This document shows, in pieces, positions 25,860-38,760 of a stretch of DNA of 64,000 bases. The stretch is taken from NCBI GenBank assembly GCA_037951165.1, contig JBBDHG010000135.1, forward strand, positions 2,715,001 to 2,779,000, in the 5' to 3' direction. Every line of letters begins with the position of its first letter. The stretch's first letter is position 1. The notes below the pieces were generated by a model that was not told the origin of the DNA, ran no database searches, and worked only from the letters and a program-made list of their open reading frames with translations. Both the position numbers and the translations under genes were made by a program. Source of the stretch: Lophius americanus. Its lineage: Eukaryota; Chordata; Actinopteri; Lophiiformes; Lophiidae.

Positions 25860-26640
25860 AGAAGAAGAAGAAGGGTCGAGCAGGCCAAACCGCATAGCGC
25901 CACCTATGAACTGGGATACGTTGGATCCGATAATTACCTGCTACAGCAGGTAAACATAACATCCGACAGGCATAACAGTATCCTGGAGAGATTTTATTGA
26001 AATCAGAATGAATCGGATAACTTTAGTTAGGATACTTTCTAATTACAGAACTCAAATAATATAATAATATGCAAAGCCTGTGAATGTATATAAATGAAGG
26101 AATAGTGCCGGGGCTCTGTTGTAGATCTGTGAACCTGGAGGACTATTGAATATAACGAAGTAACGCAATTGCTCAACTAGATCGTTTTATTTACAAATAT
26201 TTCACACACATTCGTTCATTAATTTGTGTTATTGTCAGTTCCAACAAACTCTCAGTATCTCTGAAATCCGTGTAACTGTCAGTTTTAAGAGTGCGTCCAC
26301 AATGTGACGTCACCGATCATCACTGCTCCAAAATCATCATTTTTAGACAAACGTGGACGAAATCATAACCTCCCTTGGTGGAGGTAATGAAAGAATGCGG
26401 TAGAACTGGGACAGAGGTCCTAAAGCTTTACCCTCCTGACCTGCAGGTGGCGCTGGGGCCTGGGAGTGTTGTCCTGAAACAAGTAATGTCCTCCAGCAGA
26501 CAGATGGCGGTAGTGAGCTCCAGTCAGATGGATGCTATACCCCGTAGGAGTGGCCCTGTTACTGCTGTTGCTCAAGCCGGGTGAGTGTGCCGGCTCAACA
26601 GCGGCACAGAGTACAGATAAGAATAAATTGAACTGATAGA
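25860..26640. other. Intergenic DNA between ost4 and selenoi
   Basis: Begins with a short GAA run (25858-25873). An open frame of 69 codons (26375-26584, + strand) contains no known motif. There are isolated GC-rich patches (26440-26590) that could be regulatory, but nothing specific can be named. Confidence 0.4.
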
Positions 26641-27340
26641 TAGAAAAACACTATGACGAATTTCTAATCGATTCAGCAAGTCATGAGTTACACTTACATA
26701 TCGATACAGGCTGACATAGGGGTAGAGGGGAACGAATTAGCAGACAAATATGCAAAATTATTATATAATAATAATAAATATAAGAAGAAGAAGAATGATT
26801 AAATGGAAGTAAGCTACAGTAGGTCCGAAGTCAAAATGCGAGCGATGGAATAATGAAAAGAAGTAGGTTTTAGATTTGATCCAAATGTAAAGTGCTTTAT
26901 AAATTAAATGTATTATTATTATTATTATTATTATAAAAAAAATGATTGAAAACATTATCTAAAGGATGATATTTGGTCACACAGGGCTGAAAATAACACA
27001 ACGCAATTCTGGGAAGACATCAAACAGGCAAGTGTGGGAGCTGTATGAATGAATGTCATGTATGAATGACTGTCATGAATGACAGACATTTAAGGGCAAA
27101 CGGGGAAAAGAGAAATTAAAGCAAGATGAATTAAGAGGGATTTTCCATCTTAATTGAGGTCATGTAGAATAAAGGACGCTAATTACATTCCTAAGAAATA
27201 CCGGGTTATATTGGAAAATATAGTAGATAGAATCCACACCGATCAACACTCCAGAGCAGAAGGTGGCGGTAATGTGCACCAAACATTGCTTGCCAACTGC
27301 GATAAATCAAGAGAGTAAGAATAAGAAGACGAAGAAGAAC
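26640..27340 (+). mobile_element. 3' end of an I-type LINE, next to selenoi exon 1
   Basis: At 26712-26762 the + strand encodes ADIGVEGNELADKYAKLL, the GNE-AD block of a retrotransposon RNase H domain. Further on comes the typical 3' end (AGGTGGCGGTAATG near 27262, then a GCTTGCCAACTGCG block) and a tail rich in GAAGAA/GACGAA units (27322-27340). The body is broken by a second small repeat insertion (26870-26940) and by stops. It stops about 95 bases before the selenoi ATG. Confidence 0.7.
26871..26940 (+). repeat. Short interspersed repeat tail ending in (ATT)n
   Basis: GATTTGATCCAAATGTAAAG and the following 20 bases, then an ATT run. A near-identical copy lies in opposite orientation at 58713-58778, and the terminal part recurs at 8118-8148. 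It interrupts the LINE remains. Confidence 0.7.
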
Positions 27341-27436
27341 AGAGGCACAGCTGATGCTACTTCGAAGGACCAGCTAACGTCGGGGATTCCAATTTTCAAG
27401 AAGAGACATTTAGTTTTGGAGCAAGACTCTGCCACC

Positions 27437-30400
27437 ATGAGTCTGTACGAGTACGTAACCCAGGAGCAGCTTGCGGCCTTCGACAAATATAAGGTAATTC
27501 CCTGAGCTTGCTGGCAGCTAGCCACTGAGCCGTCTCTGTGTATGCGTGCTACCAACTGTCTGTCACGAGCTGCACCTGACAGAAAGTGTATGAAGGTGTA
27601 CAGTTAAACAGCCAGCTGAGATCTCTAATGATGCTGGGCACATTTCCTTATATAATATAAGCTGGGTTTTTACAGTTTAACCGGCTGAGTTCTGACCTTA
27701 AAGTGGTGCAGGAACTTTCCCAATAACCATCGATTCGATAATGTTGAGAAATTCAGATCCATAATTCCATTTCACCCTTGGAGGTGATATGAGATGGGGT
27801 TTTTTATTAATGTTTTACAAAAAACAGATGGTTGGTGTGGCCTCTTATGGACATCTTACCCCATGTAATATTTGAATTTTGCGTCAGAAATGTCGAAGAG
27901 AACGTTTTTTTCACATTATATTAGCGAATACTCATATTTTGAAAGTGATTGAAGGAAGTGTCCTTATTTATGACAAAGCTACCATTCTGGGTCTACTCTG
28001 AGGTCTCCTCCCAGTTAGATGTAACCAGAAAATGTCCAAAGGAAGGTATTCTGAGGCAATCCTTAGAATGAACGAAGAAACTCTACGAAGGAATCTCTTT
28101 TTGCACTACTTGTATCTGCATTCTCAATATTGCTGTCACTACCCAGAGCTCATGACCATAGGTGAGGGTTTGAATATATATCGAATGTCAAATTAAGAGC
28201 TTTGCCTGTTGGCCCAGCTCTCCCTTCACTGTAACTGACTGATATACGTCCACTTTACGGCTGATGCTGCACTAAAATTGCCTGTCAAATTCAAAATTTA
28301 TTTTGTCATCATCTGCGACAAGACTCTGATGTACTTAAACGCCTTTGCTTTAGGTGGCAACTCGTCCCCTACCCGAAGGGGGTAAACCACCATTTTCTGA
28401 CATGCTCAGGCCCTAATTTAAACACTTGGCTACACACTGGTCCAGTGCACTATGGAGATTGCAGACTGATGAAGCCAACAGAACCACACCATCTTCAAAC
28501 AGCAAGGACAAAATCCTAAGCTCAGGAAACCAAATACACTCCTTAGTTCTGTAATTGTATTATTTTAGAGTCACTAATGCTGCAGAGCAGCAATACAAGC
28601 AATTCTGATATAAGGCTTTGTGACTTTAAAAGTTGATACTCACAAACCTTTTTTATTTAATCCTGTAAAATCTTTTTCTAAATTTTTTTTTCCTTCTCAT
28701 ATTTCTTGTCCTCAAATGAGAAATGGCCCAAGTGTCGGCCATTCAAGCTTTCTCACTCTAATTTCTCTTTTTGATTATTGAGTTAAACTGCTCCCCTGAG
28801 CTTTGGCTCATGACAGAGCCTTTCCCAGTAATTGCTTTTTAAGTGGCTGAACTCAGTTTATTGGTGCCTGTGACTTTAGCATCCGTTGCTGTAGGAGTGC
28901 AGAGGACGTCAGATGTGAATGGAGGAGCTTTGGCTCTTTCTGACACCGTGTTTGTATTCTTGGAAGACGCCACAGACATAGTATATATGTCGAAAACACA
29001 TTAAAGCTAAATCATCTCCCAGTCAGATTTCAGGCTGTCTTGTGTTCTTTCTGCCTCACATCCTTTACCAATTTCAAAGAGACAGCCACTTCTTCTCTGT
29101 GAAAGTAACAAGTGTCTTTGTGTGAGTGTACCTGATTTCATTTGTACAGACATGTTTATAGAAGGTCCAGGGAAACCTGATCACAGTTTGCAGTAGTAGT
29201 CATCATCAAGCTCTCTTCGGGTTGTAGTTGACTTGATGAATGTGCTCTTTTGACGTTACAGAATGCTTAATCCGTTGTATTTTCAAGATATCTGTATTCC
29301 AGTAAATGTGTTTAAAAGTGTGGGCAGTCATTTCAAGGTCATGTAAATACATGGAAGTTTGATGCTACTGAATGCATCATTTTAAATGTATATTGCTAAT
29401 TTTCATAGCTTTAGTTATTCATAGCACCTACAGGTATGGCTTAAAACACTTTCTACCTGATCCACGTTGGAGGACTATATTTAAGAGATGTTTCAAGTAA
29501 ACCAAATTAGATATTTTTTATTTGTGATCTGATCTGACCTCAATCTGATGGTGTCGGTGTGAACAGACATGACCGCCCATTTGGAGTGAACATGACCATA
29601 CAAAAGTAACAAATTGAAAATAATAATCGAATTCGAAAGGATAATATCCCAATTAATTGTACTGTTCGCCTTGTCGTAAAAAGTAGATCCAGCAGTGTGA
29701 AAATGAAAGCTAATAAGGAGAGCAGCTCTAGTATCAGATCAACAGTAATATACATATGTAGATCAAGCACGCTTACAAATAAATGGGGAGTAATACCATA
29801 TCCTCATGCCACCACCTATAGTGTGAATTTTCTTTTTTGAATCATGTCATACGGTCATTATTAAAGAAATACCCCAGACTATTTTTTACGTTCATATCAC
29901 CCATCCCTGCAAGATACTCTCTACTCATCATGTGGCAGCAGTGCATGGAAAAATAAATATTTCAACTTATTTAAAAATGCAGGTCTTAGTTACTTTCCAA
30001 GTGAACCAGGAATTAAAGTGAAATAAAATCTAAAAGAGAAAAAAAATCATATTAAACAACTCTCAAGACACTGAAAGATATGCTTTGCACTTTGAATTTT
30101 AAAGCTTACATAGACATGGCATGAAATGGTTACACATCTGGCCGTTTTCTTTGTACATGGGTTGGTTCACTTATAGTGAGAAGTAATTAATCAGATATGA
30201 AAAATGCAAGTGTTTGTTAATCACATCCTGGCTGATAGTCAGAAATGAATGTGGATTGATATTAATACACTATTATTATTGTTCTTTTCATCCTGGAATC
30301 CCTGCTATCCCTGCAACCCGACCCTAGAGAGTCAGAAGAAAAAGATCACTATTGCTGATATCAATGCTCCTTCTTTGCATGTCTGTGTCCCTTCCTATCC

Positions 30401-33400
30401 TCCCCAATTTTTTTTCGCTCGCTGTTTCTTTCCCCCACTCCCTCTCTCTCCCATGATCCTGAGTCTTGGATCCGCTCAAGGTTTCTGCCCAGTAAAAGGA
30501 AGTTTTTTCTCGCCACTGTCTCCAAGTGGTTACTCATGGAGGAGTTTGTCGGGTCACCATAATACAAGTTTTGTGAATTGCCGCTATATAAATACAATTT
30601 GATTGGATTATCTTCTGTGGCATTTATGAAGTGTGTTATCTTTATCTGATCTTATTAAAATATGTCTTTGCAGTACAGCGCTGTGGACACGAATCCCCTG
30701 TCTCTGTATGTCATGCACCCTTTCTGGAACTCTGTGGTCAAGGTGAGAAAGACCTATTTTGCTTTAGTTGTTTGGTCATTGCATGCATCTGTGTATGTAT
30801 ATCCATATGCTCTTATACACTAACAGGAATGAATGCAATAGTTGGATCACATCAGCTGAGGTTGTATTTTTAATGTCAACGTTTCTTCTGGTCTCTTGAA
30901 GGAGTGTGTTTCTTAGAATGAGGTCTGTACCCGATCATGTCTTAGAGACATAACTCTGGGTTCATTGTAAACATGATGTGTCTAACTACAGTGTTTCCCA
31001 CAGGACTTAGAGAAATTGGGGAGTGAACTTCAGACGTTCTAAGGGGGTTTGGGGGCGTGCGCCCCTGGAATCAGAACTTTCTACAATTTAATGTTAGATA
31101 TATCAAATGTGGTTCACTTTGAGAGCAAAATTAAGAGGCTAAAGCTTTAAGAAAGTTTGTGCTGTTTAAACATTTTTTAACTCCTATAATCAATCTAATC
31201 ACCAACTATTGTATTAATAGGTAGAGTGAATGACAAAAAGCCACACCCGCAATGCATGATGGACTAAACTTCATGCATTGAAGTTTAGTCTAAAAGAAAA
31301 AATCTAAATTGACATTTGAGGTATCAAAGAATAAGCATGTGTTAACTAAGCATGTGTTAACTAAGCATATGTTAGTTTTCAATGATAAAATCTGGTTGTG
31401 AAGGAGCAGAAGTGCTAAAAAATCATAAACCATCTTTCATTTTGAAGTTTGAAAATATTTTTTATTTATTTTGAGACTGTGGCACGCCACAGTTTAACAA
31501 ATTAGTGGGAAACACTGCAGTAAAATTTTATCCATATCAAGCCTTTAGTTCTTGCCTCATTCTGCTTTACTACAACATGATCTTTTGAAAAAAATTCTCA
31601 TTGTTACTAAACGTTCACAAAGTGCAACAATAGTAATTGCTTTCAGGTTGTTTTAACCGATGCCGATATTATGGTATATTCACCAACGATGACTTATCTC
31701 TTTTGCAACAGATTCTACCAACATGGTTGGCTCCAAACCTCATCACATTTACAGGCTTCATGTTCCTCGTGCTTAATTTCCTTATGTTGGCCTTCTATGA
31801 CTTTGGCTTCACCGCCTCTGGTAGGTCATCAGATCTGCTTCTTTTCTCTCCTAGTTGTTTATCTATTGAACATGGACATGTTGTCTACATTAGTTTCTCA
31901 AACAACGTGCAACAATGTGGTTTTACCCTCCCCACCTGTTAAGTGAAGAGAATCTGAGCAGCGTTAGTGTCAGTGAGTTGGTTCATTAAAGTCAAAGTCC
32001 GTCACTGTTTTGGCTCAGGGTAATCACTAAACCATTATATCCTACAGTCACACACACCTAGCTACTGGTGTTTACATAGACAACACAATATTTCCAGAAC
32101 ATCAGCAGAGATGGACACTGGTTTCATTTCTCAAGAGAATTCAGGCCCCCTTAAATCTAGAATTATTACTTCCTATATTTTAAATGCACGTGTATTTTCT
32201 ATTTCTTATTTTTCTATAAATCCATGTATATTTGCATTTATCTGTATGTGTGTTTATAAACATACATATATACATGTCCTCAGAATGTATTCATATACTG
32301 TATATAAGAGGTGCACCGATTGCTATTTTCTTGACCTATCAAAGTCTGACCGCCCGATTTGGCCGATTTGGCCGTCTTTTTCGTTAAAGTTTTAAAATCA
32401 TAATGAGTAATGTATTTTGTGTGCTTTTATTTTGAAGGATTACAGTGGAAGTGACGAGGGTGGTCTGCATTCTGTAAAGTGTATGTTTTGTGACACGTTG
32501 GCGTTAATTAGCCCTCTGTCCTCCCGCTATGCGTTTCTTAAACCAATTGTATGACTTATATAAATGAAAATAAAACGTTGTTAGCCCTGTTCAGTCCATT
32601 TTATGTTATATTTTGGCTTGATGCTTCAGCATCTCTGCTAAAGCTTTGTTCAGGGACTTCAGGATTTGTGCATGGCTCTGACCGTCCGCTACATTAAGTT
32701 TGTTGTGCCAAACGCTTTCCGGGTTGTTCCACCGTTGTTTCTTTGGTCATATATCTATATAGATTAGACATAATCTATTTAGAGATATATCTATATATAT
32801 CTAATATATATCTATAGATATAAGCTATGTAGATATATCTATACAGATTAGATATATATTTAATATATATCTATATAGATATAATCTATAGATCTATAGA
32901 TATATAATCTATAGATATAGGACATAATATGTCCTTTTACATAGTACATCCTACATTTTTGTCACCTATAGAATCTCTGTTTGTTGCAGCCGCTGTAACA
33001 AGTTTGTTGTGCCAAATGTTTTCAGAGTTTTTCCTCCACAGCTTATTTTGTCCTTACTGGTTTTTCACATTGCAAGCTTTATGTTTTCTGGTTTACCTGT
33101 GAGATTTTTGGAGCATTGGTAGCTCATGCTTGGTGTACGCGCCTTGGTGCAAACGGCCTGAAGTGAGGATGCGCGGCCAATTGCTGATTTCATCAAATTA
33201 GGCCTCCCGTCGCCAATATCGGTGCACCTCTAATATAGAGATATATAGAGATGGATGTATAAATATAGATATATACAGATATGTATAGATATATCTATCT
33301 ATCTATGACATAACACTTCCTATTACATAATACGTCCTACATTTTTGTCACCTATAGAATCTGTTTGTTGTAGCTGCTGTAACGTATACATTTTCCCCTT

Positions 33401-36400
33401 TGGGGATTTATAAAGTTTATAACTAAAATAAGTATTCTATAATCTATGTAGAGTCCTAATCAGAATATACTTGGAAGAATATGGTTCACTTACATTGAGT
33501 CAAATATGAAAAGTGGAAATTCTTGCAGCTGATCTCTAGCTGTGTGTGTATAAGGTGGGCTGCATAATAACATTATCTGTGTCTCAGCTGCAGGACATGA
33601 ACACGTGCCTAGTTGGGTCTGGGTTGCTGCAGGGATCTTCAACTTCTTGGCCTACACACTTGGTGAGTTCTGACCCCAACAGCCCCTGTGTGTTGTTCTT
33701 CCTATGTGTTCTGTACAGTCATGCCATTCCAGCTGTAGGAACATCAGAGAATTCCAGAATGTATGGAGCATTATAGTATGAGGTGGTAGAAGCAGACCAT
33801 TAAATGTCAGTTTTGACGTGAAAATGTATTTAAACGTGGTCTTTTAATCTGTTAATGTTGAAGTATGATCACAGCTGATGAATATGAACATAATGACAAA
33901 TAAACAGGTTTTACTGAAAGCTTTGCAAACTATCAGTATCTGTGATATGGCCTGTGGACACGATGAATGCGTTTAGTATGAAAAGGATTGCTGAGTAGAT
34001 ATTTTCCTCTGGAGTTGGTAGAGAGGTAACCTAGGCTAATGAAAAGAAAAGTAAATCTCGGACAATTTTTCATGGAAGCACAAGTCCATATTATATGTGG
34101 ATATATGGCTACAAGTCTGCTTGATGTGTTAATGTAGGGTAACGTCCCCTCAGTGTCGTTTGATGAGTAGTCAGAATAAATACACATTTCTTGTTTCAAG
34201 CTCCTCCTGTTTGAGGTCTGTCAAGGTTTAGGGTTAATTTAATTAATCCATGAGTGGCAAATCGTTGATAGAAAGATAGATATTTTACTCATCAAGAAGG
34301 AAATTCAGTACATTAGAAAATAAAAAAACAACAGGAACAATAAATTAACATCTAGACGTCAGGAATGGAAAGAAGATACAACACAACAGAAAACTTGAAA
34401 TACCATAATAAAACGGATGCCAGATCATCTGCAAACTTAATAATGTGACGTTGAGCATACTGACGCTGAGAGTCATTGGTGTACAAAGAAAATCAAAGAG
34501 GTGCCAGGACACACCACTTAGGTGAACCGGTGGAGGAATACAGAACATTTGTGAAATCACTATTGACTCTCACACGTTGAACTGTTCTGTGGGGAAGGGA
34601 GCGAGCCGGGAAATCAAGCCAGAATATTAATATTGTAGGACACTCTGAGTCTCTCTGCTAAAACCTGGGGCTGAATACCGTTGAAAGCTGAAGAAAAATC
34701 GATAAGAAGTAGCCGCACAAAAGATTTTGCGCCCTCTAAAATCTGCCAGAACCAAGTTCAGTAAAGTGCTTGTTGCATCATCCACCTCTCTCCCTGTCAT
34801 GTGAGCAAACTGGAGTGGTACAACCTTTCCTCCACTGAAAGAATGAGCTCATCCCTCCCAATCTTTTCTAATGTCTTTATAACTAATTATGTCAATGCTA
34901 AAGCCCTATAGTCGCTGAGGGACTTTGGGGTTTTATACTCAGAAAGAAGAATAATGATCCAGTCCTTCCAAAGACAAATTATCGCCAACTAATACCCTAT
35001 CATCACTAAAATAATGACCATTAAAACGGTTGTAAAAAGTTTTCAGATCATTAAAGCACTACCAGGTCCATCTTACTTATTTAAAGTAAGGGAGCATTCC
35101 CTCCTCCCATGGAGGGCGGGAAAATATATCCTGTATGCATGCTTGAGCTTCTTTTTTAACTTGTTTTTTAAGTTCCCTGTTCTGAGTCATATCCCCTTGA
35201 TTAAAGCTGTTGTTTTGCTGGATAATGAAAGATTTGGAAATCAAAAGTTTATTATTGGAGTGAATTGATATTGTCTTTTAGGGAATGATTAAGTCCTCAA
35301 AAACAGTAACGTATGCAGACACAGTTTCTATTAGTTCATTCCAAACGAAACAGCCGTTTTCTAACAAGTCACAGTCTGTGTGTGCAGTTGAAGCAGTCAC
35401 GAATGCAGTAAACAAACCGCTCCGACCGGGCCGGAACCAATCTTTGCTCCGGCCTGTTGTAGACATGTTCTCTGTGAACAATATTTAAATCAGCCCCGTT
35501 GCCAATAAAATGGAACAAATTTCCGTATTGCGATTCTTAAGCATTTGCTGAATGAAGTCCAGGTCAACTGATGTGACTGTGTAATGCGGTGGTGGGCTGC
35601 AGGAATGCAGCTGTTCTCAAAGTCTTCAGTCCGTCATGTAAATGCAGGCCACAGCCTCCGCTGAGTGAAAGCGGGAGACATTTGGAATGAAAGGAATTTA
35701 CTCACACAACCAAGTACGTTATATGATTTTTGTCTTTTCTGAATAGATGGTGTAGATGGAAAACAGGCCCGTCGGACTAATTCCTCCACGCCACTAGGGG
35801 AGCTGTTTGACCACGGCCTGGACAGCTGGTCCTGCATCTTCTTTGTAGCTACAGTTTACTCCATATTTGGGCGCGAGGAAAGTGGCGTAGCAGTTGCCTC
35901 GCTGTATTATATCCTGTGGGTGGTGCTGTTTTCATTCATTTTATCTCACTGGGAGAAATACAACACGGGTATCCTGTTTTTGCCATGGGGATACGATTTC
36001 AGCCAAGTGGTAAGAAGACACATGGAGATTTTCTTTTTTAAAAAAGAGAAGATGAAATGCTTAAATAGCTGCATGACTGTTTAATTAGCCCTGACCCCTT
36101 TTGCTACACCAGTAAATGCTTGTTACATTTGTAGTTGATAAAGAAATATTTATATATTAACTAACCATATTATGTTACTAGTAGTTGTAATTTTGAATCC
36201 AGACCCGTTGACACTAACCATGGTTCTGTCCTAAACAAAGATAGTCAGTCAGTTTTTTCTGCTGAAATGACTCGTGTATCAGGCAGCTTTAATTAGCCAT
36301 GCCTAGCTCGCCGATGTTTGCCTCAGGGCTAAGTAGAAAATGCAGGTTAACTTTTTAATATTTGCATATGTCGATAATTAAATGGGATCAATCTAAAATA

Positions 36401-38760
36401 AATCGTACAGCTGAACTTGGCTGCCTATACCTTTTTGTCATAAAAAAACTGAAACTAAGGCTCTCAGAATTGGGACCAACTAGTGACTGAATATATATAT
36501 ATATATATTGCTTGAATATAAACCTTTTGGATGAGGGACTTAACAGACCCCTTGTTTGGGTTTTAAATACACATTGGCCCGCTTTACTCGATTCTGTTTA
36601 TCTGTCACATTTGAGTGTGTCTGTTGCTGCATTTACTTCTCCTTCCTAAAGAATTATTGAGGAATAGGAAATAGGCGGAATAGGAATAGGCGAGGTTCAG
36701 CACAATGGAACATGGAATGAAAATAAAAATCTGCATGGCAGGGCTTGAGCAGAAATAACAGTAGAAAAGTCATACTTGATATACCAGTCTTCTAATCACT
36801 TGGTGTTCTTGGGTTTCATCTCTTTCCAGACCATCTCGGTTGTTTACTTGATCACTGCAGTGGTTGGTGTGGAAACATGGTACAATGAAGTAGTGTGGCA
36901 CTTCCTTTACAGAGACCTCTTCTCCTTCATGATCATCGGTGAGCTATGATTGGTCACATGGTCTCCATTCATTCCTTCTTGCTGAAGCAGCACAATAAGT
37001 TTAATGTCTTTTCATTCTCAGCCTGTTCCTTCAGCGTGACATTACCCATGAGCCTCCTAAATGTCCTAAAGTTAGTCACCTTTTATTTTCTCTCAATTAT
37101 TTATCATCCTGTGGTCTTCTCATGTTGTGGAGCTCTGAGCTCTTCATTCACTGTGTTTTTTGTTGCAGAGGTTATCGTAGTAACACTCTGAAACACAGCA
37201 GTCTGTACGAAGCCCTGCTGCCCTTCCTCTCTCCCGTCCTCCTCTTTGTCCTGTCCACAACTTGGGTCGTCTACTCTCCGTCCAACATCATCAATCTGCA
37301 GCCCAGGATCTACTACCTCATGGTGGGGACAGCCTTCGCCAATGTCACGGTCAGTTTCTTGTAACTTTCTCATTTATAAATGTCTGCATGCATATGCTCG
37401 ATTTTCATGTCTTCTCTCCATTTATCTTGCAGTGTAAGCTGATTGTGTGTCAAATGAGTAACACACGCTGTCAGCCGCTCAGCTGGCTGTTACTACCCAT
37501 GGCTCTGGTGGTGTTGCTGGCACTGACGGGGATAGTCACCAATGAGAGTTTACTGCTCTATGTGTGGACAGCTGCTGTCATATTAGCGCACATACACTAC
37601 GGCGTATCGGTGGTAAGAACACGCACACATATTATCTCCCTAGATTCTATTGAAATGAAGAGTTGATCAGACAAAATCCACTTACCAACATCAAGTTCAT
37701 CATTTCATGTTCTTTTAATTCAGTTCTAGAATGTCAGTTAGCTTTTTGAGAGTCAGGGTGGTGTATCAGATTATTTCTATAGTCTGATTTGACAATCTGA
37801 CAATCAGAGGAGGAATCAGGACGGGGATCTTATGTTCATCTCTTATTATTTGGTAATATCAAATGTTTACAAATCCAGTTTTCATCCTCCTGATCATCTC
37901 ACAGACTCATTGTGCCGCTCCTATCAATATGTACTTTAATATTGAGTTTGTTAGCTATTTGCATCAGGATGATTGTCAGTACTTTATGAACATGATCATG
38001 CCAGTCAGTGAGACATCCTTGAGCAGCTGATGGTGCTGCTATAATAAGATTTTTTTTTTTTTTGGCTTGGATTTGAGATCATGATACACCCCATGATCTT
38101 TTTTTTAATTCTGTACCAGTCTTCAACACAACAAACAAAATATATCATGATGCTTAACACAGAATCATACATACAGGAATGCCATCAAACCAGGGCATCA
38201 TCATCATCATCATAATCATCATTCAGTTTCCTCATATTGCGAATACTATATTTCTTTATTTATTTGAATTCTTATGTATTTTTTAAAAAAATGGTAGTAT
38301 AGCCCTGCACAAATGATCCCTCTTAATGCAGGCATTTTTGACATTCTTTTCTGAATCCAAAAAACTATAACGTCTTAGAATATGAACCTTGTAATGTGAG
38401 TCTGCCAGTCATTGGCGGAGTAATGGACATACATTGTGAAATTTTACCTTCATCTTTATTAACATATGCAAAGGCACATGGTATGATGACTTGAAAGCAG
38501 TTGGGCTAATGGTTTGTTACAGGAAATAATTGAATACATTGATCTTCATGATAAGACAGAATGTCCAGTCTTGGTATCGTGCTTTGGAACAAGTCCTTCT
38601 GTAATCCGAACATATCTTTGAATACTGTGTAACATGAAGATTTTTTCATTGCTAGGTACAGCAGCTCAGCAGACACTTCAACATCCGTACCTTCTCCCTG
38701 CAAAAGCCCAGCAGTGACTGACAGGAGGAACAAATCTGCTTGACAGAAGCTGAGGTTTAG
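27437..38760 (+). CDS. selenoi: Ethanolaminephosphotransferase 1, selenoprotein I
   Basis: SELENOI (EPT1) joins CDP-ethanolamine to diacylglycerol to make phosphatidylethanolamine, and is a multi-span Golgi/ER membrane enzyme. Exons: 27437-27493, 30674-30742, 31712-31820, 33594-33662, 35747-36009, 36830-36938, 37022-37070, 37169-37349, 37433-37612, 38656-38760. Total 1,191 bases, 396 residues plus TAG, all phases agreeing; the human protein is 397. The start sits in an ideal Kozak context (GCCACCATG) and opens MSLYEYVTQEQLAAFDKYK. The CDP-alcohol phosphotransferase motif DGxxAR(x8)GxxxDxxxD is complete: D105, G106, A109, R110, G119, D123, D127. Hydrophobic helices fill exons 3-9. TGA at 38719-38721 follows SSD and must be read as selenocysteine (residue 384), with twelve residues after it. 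The 3.2-kb first intron and several others hold transposon remains. Confidence 0.96.
27960..28545 (-). mobile_element. RTE-like LINE fragment in selenoi intron 1
   Basis: The + strand text (AGAGCTCATGACCATAGGTG near 28146, ACCCGAAGGGGG near 28372, TGATGAAGCCAACAGAACC near 28468) is the antisense of a very common fish LINE whose open frame encodes the reverse-transcriptase end and the following linker. Read on the - strand, short pieces such as VVLLAS survive between stops. It is a dead, diverged fragment. The RTE-clade label is from memory. Confidence 0.65.
28546..30290 (+). other. selenoi: Rest of selenoi intron 1, first part
   Basis: AT-rich intronic sequence. I see no exon, RNA gene or recognisable element; the 76-codon - strand frame near 29540-29770 is not similar to anything I know. 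Confidence 0.45.
30290..30610 (+). repeat. Fish interspersed repeat (LINE 3' end type)
   Basis: Contains CCGCTCAAGGTTTCTGCCCA, AAAAGGAAGTTTTTTCTCGC and the end GCCGCTATATAAATACAATT followed by TGATTGGATT. This is a very common fish repeat whose 3' end is GCGCTATATAAATAAAATTG-like, usually the 3' end of L2-type LINEs or derived SINEs. It ends 64 bases before selenoi exon 2. Confidence 0.65.
30989..31517. mobile_element. hAT-like non-autonomous inverted-repeat element
   Basis: Starts CAGTGTTTCCCAC (30989-31001) and ends GTGGGAAACACTG (31505-31517), a perfect 13-bp terminal inverted repeat of the type seen in hAT elements. There is no open frame in the 529 bases. The flanks (TCTAACTA / CAGTAAAA) do not show a clean 8-bp target duplication, so the copy is old. 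It lies in selenoi intron 2. Confidence 0.75.
32307..33231. mobile_element. Second hAT-like inverted-repeat element, rearranged inside
   Basis: Starts AGAGGTGCACCGAT (32307-32320) and ends ATCGGTGCACCTCT (33218-33231), a 14-bp perfect terminal inverted repeat. No transposase is encoded. Inside, the block AAGTTTGTTGTGCCAAA occurs twice (about 32696 and 33000), flanking an AT palindrome (32749-32935). It lies in selenoi intron 3. Confidence 0.7.
32749..32935. repeat. AT-rich palindromic/microsatellite block
   Basis: Dense TATCTATATAGATATA-type units in both orientations, able to fold back on themselves many times. A related shorter run occurs at 33232-33307, and both are followed by the same sequence (see the finding on duplicated blocks). 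Confidence 0.75.
33306..33385. repeat. Second copy of a block also found at 32922-33000
   Basis: GACATAACACTTCCTATTAC and the next 60 bases repeat 32922-33000 with few changes (GACATAATATGTCCTTTTAC and on; shared ATTTTTGTCACCTATAGAAT). One copy is inside the hAT-like element, the other just outside its right end. Confidence 0.7.
34265..35270 (-). mobile_element. Non-LTR retrotransposon with reverse transcriptase, dead
   Basis: Reading the - strand from about 35,060 downwards, in shifting frames: LNDLKTFYNRFNGHYFS, then YKTPKSLSDYRALALT, VDDATSTLLNLVLADF, IDFSSAFNGIQPQVL, STGSPKWCVLAPL, and finally IIKFADDLA with the catalytic FADD. This is the order of a fish LINE reverse transcriptase. Several stops and frameshifts separate the pieces, and the conserved QG in the PQG motif is replaced (KW), so it is inactive. 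The 3' end runs into TATCTATCTTTCTATC-like repeats (34265-34285). It lies in selenoi intron 4. Confidence 0.85.
36491..36508. repeat. (AT)n microsatellite
   Basis: Nine AT units within selenoi intron 5. Confidence 0.8.
38719..38721 (+). other. selenoi: Selenocysteine TGA codon of selenoi
   Basis: In-frame TGA directly after the codons for SSD. The frame continues QEEQICLTEAEV to TAG (38758-38760). The position (12 residues before the end) matches the known Sec site of vertebrate SELENOI, and a SECIS hairpin is present downstream. A standard translation would truncate the protein here. Confidence 0.93.

Noticed and set aside
26375..26584. 69-codon frame between ost4 and selenoi
   Set aside because: Follows GC-rich patches and has no domain; upstream of a LINE end, so probably non-coding.
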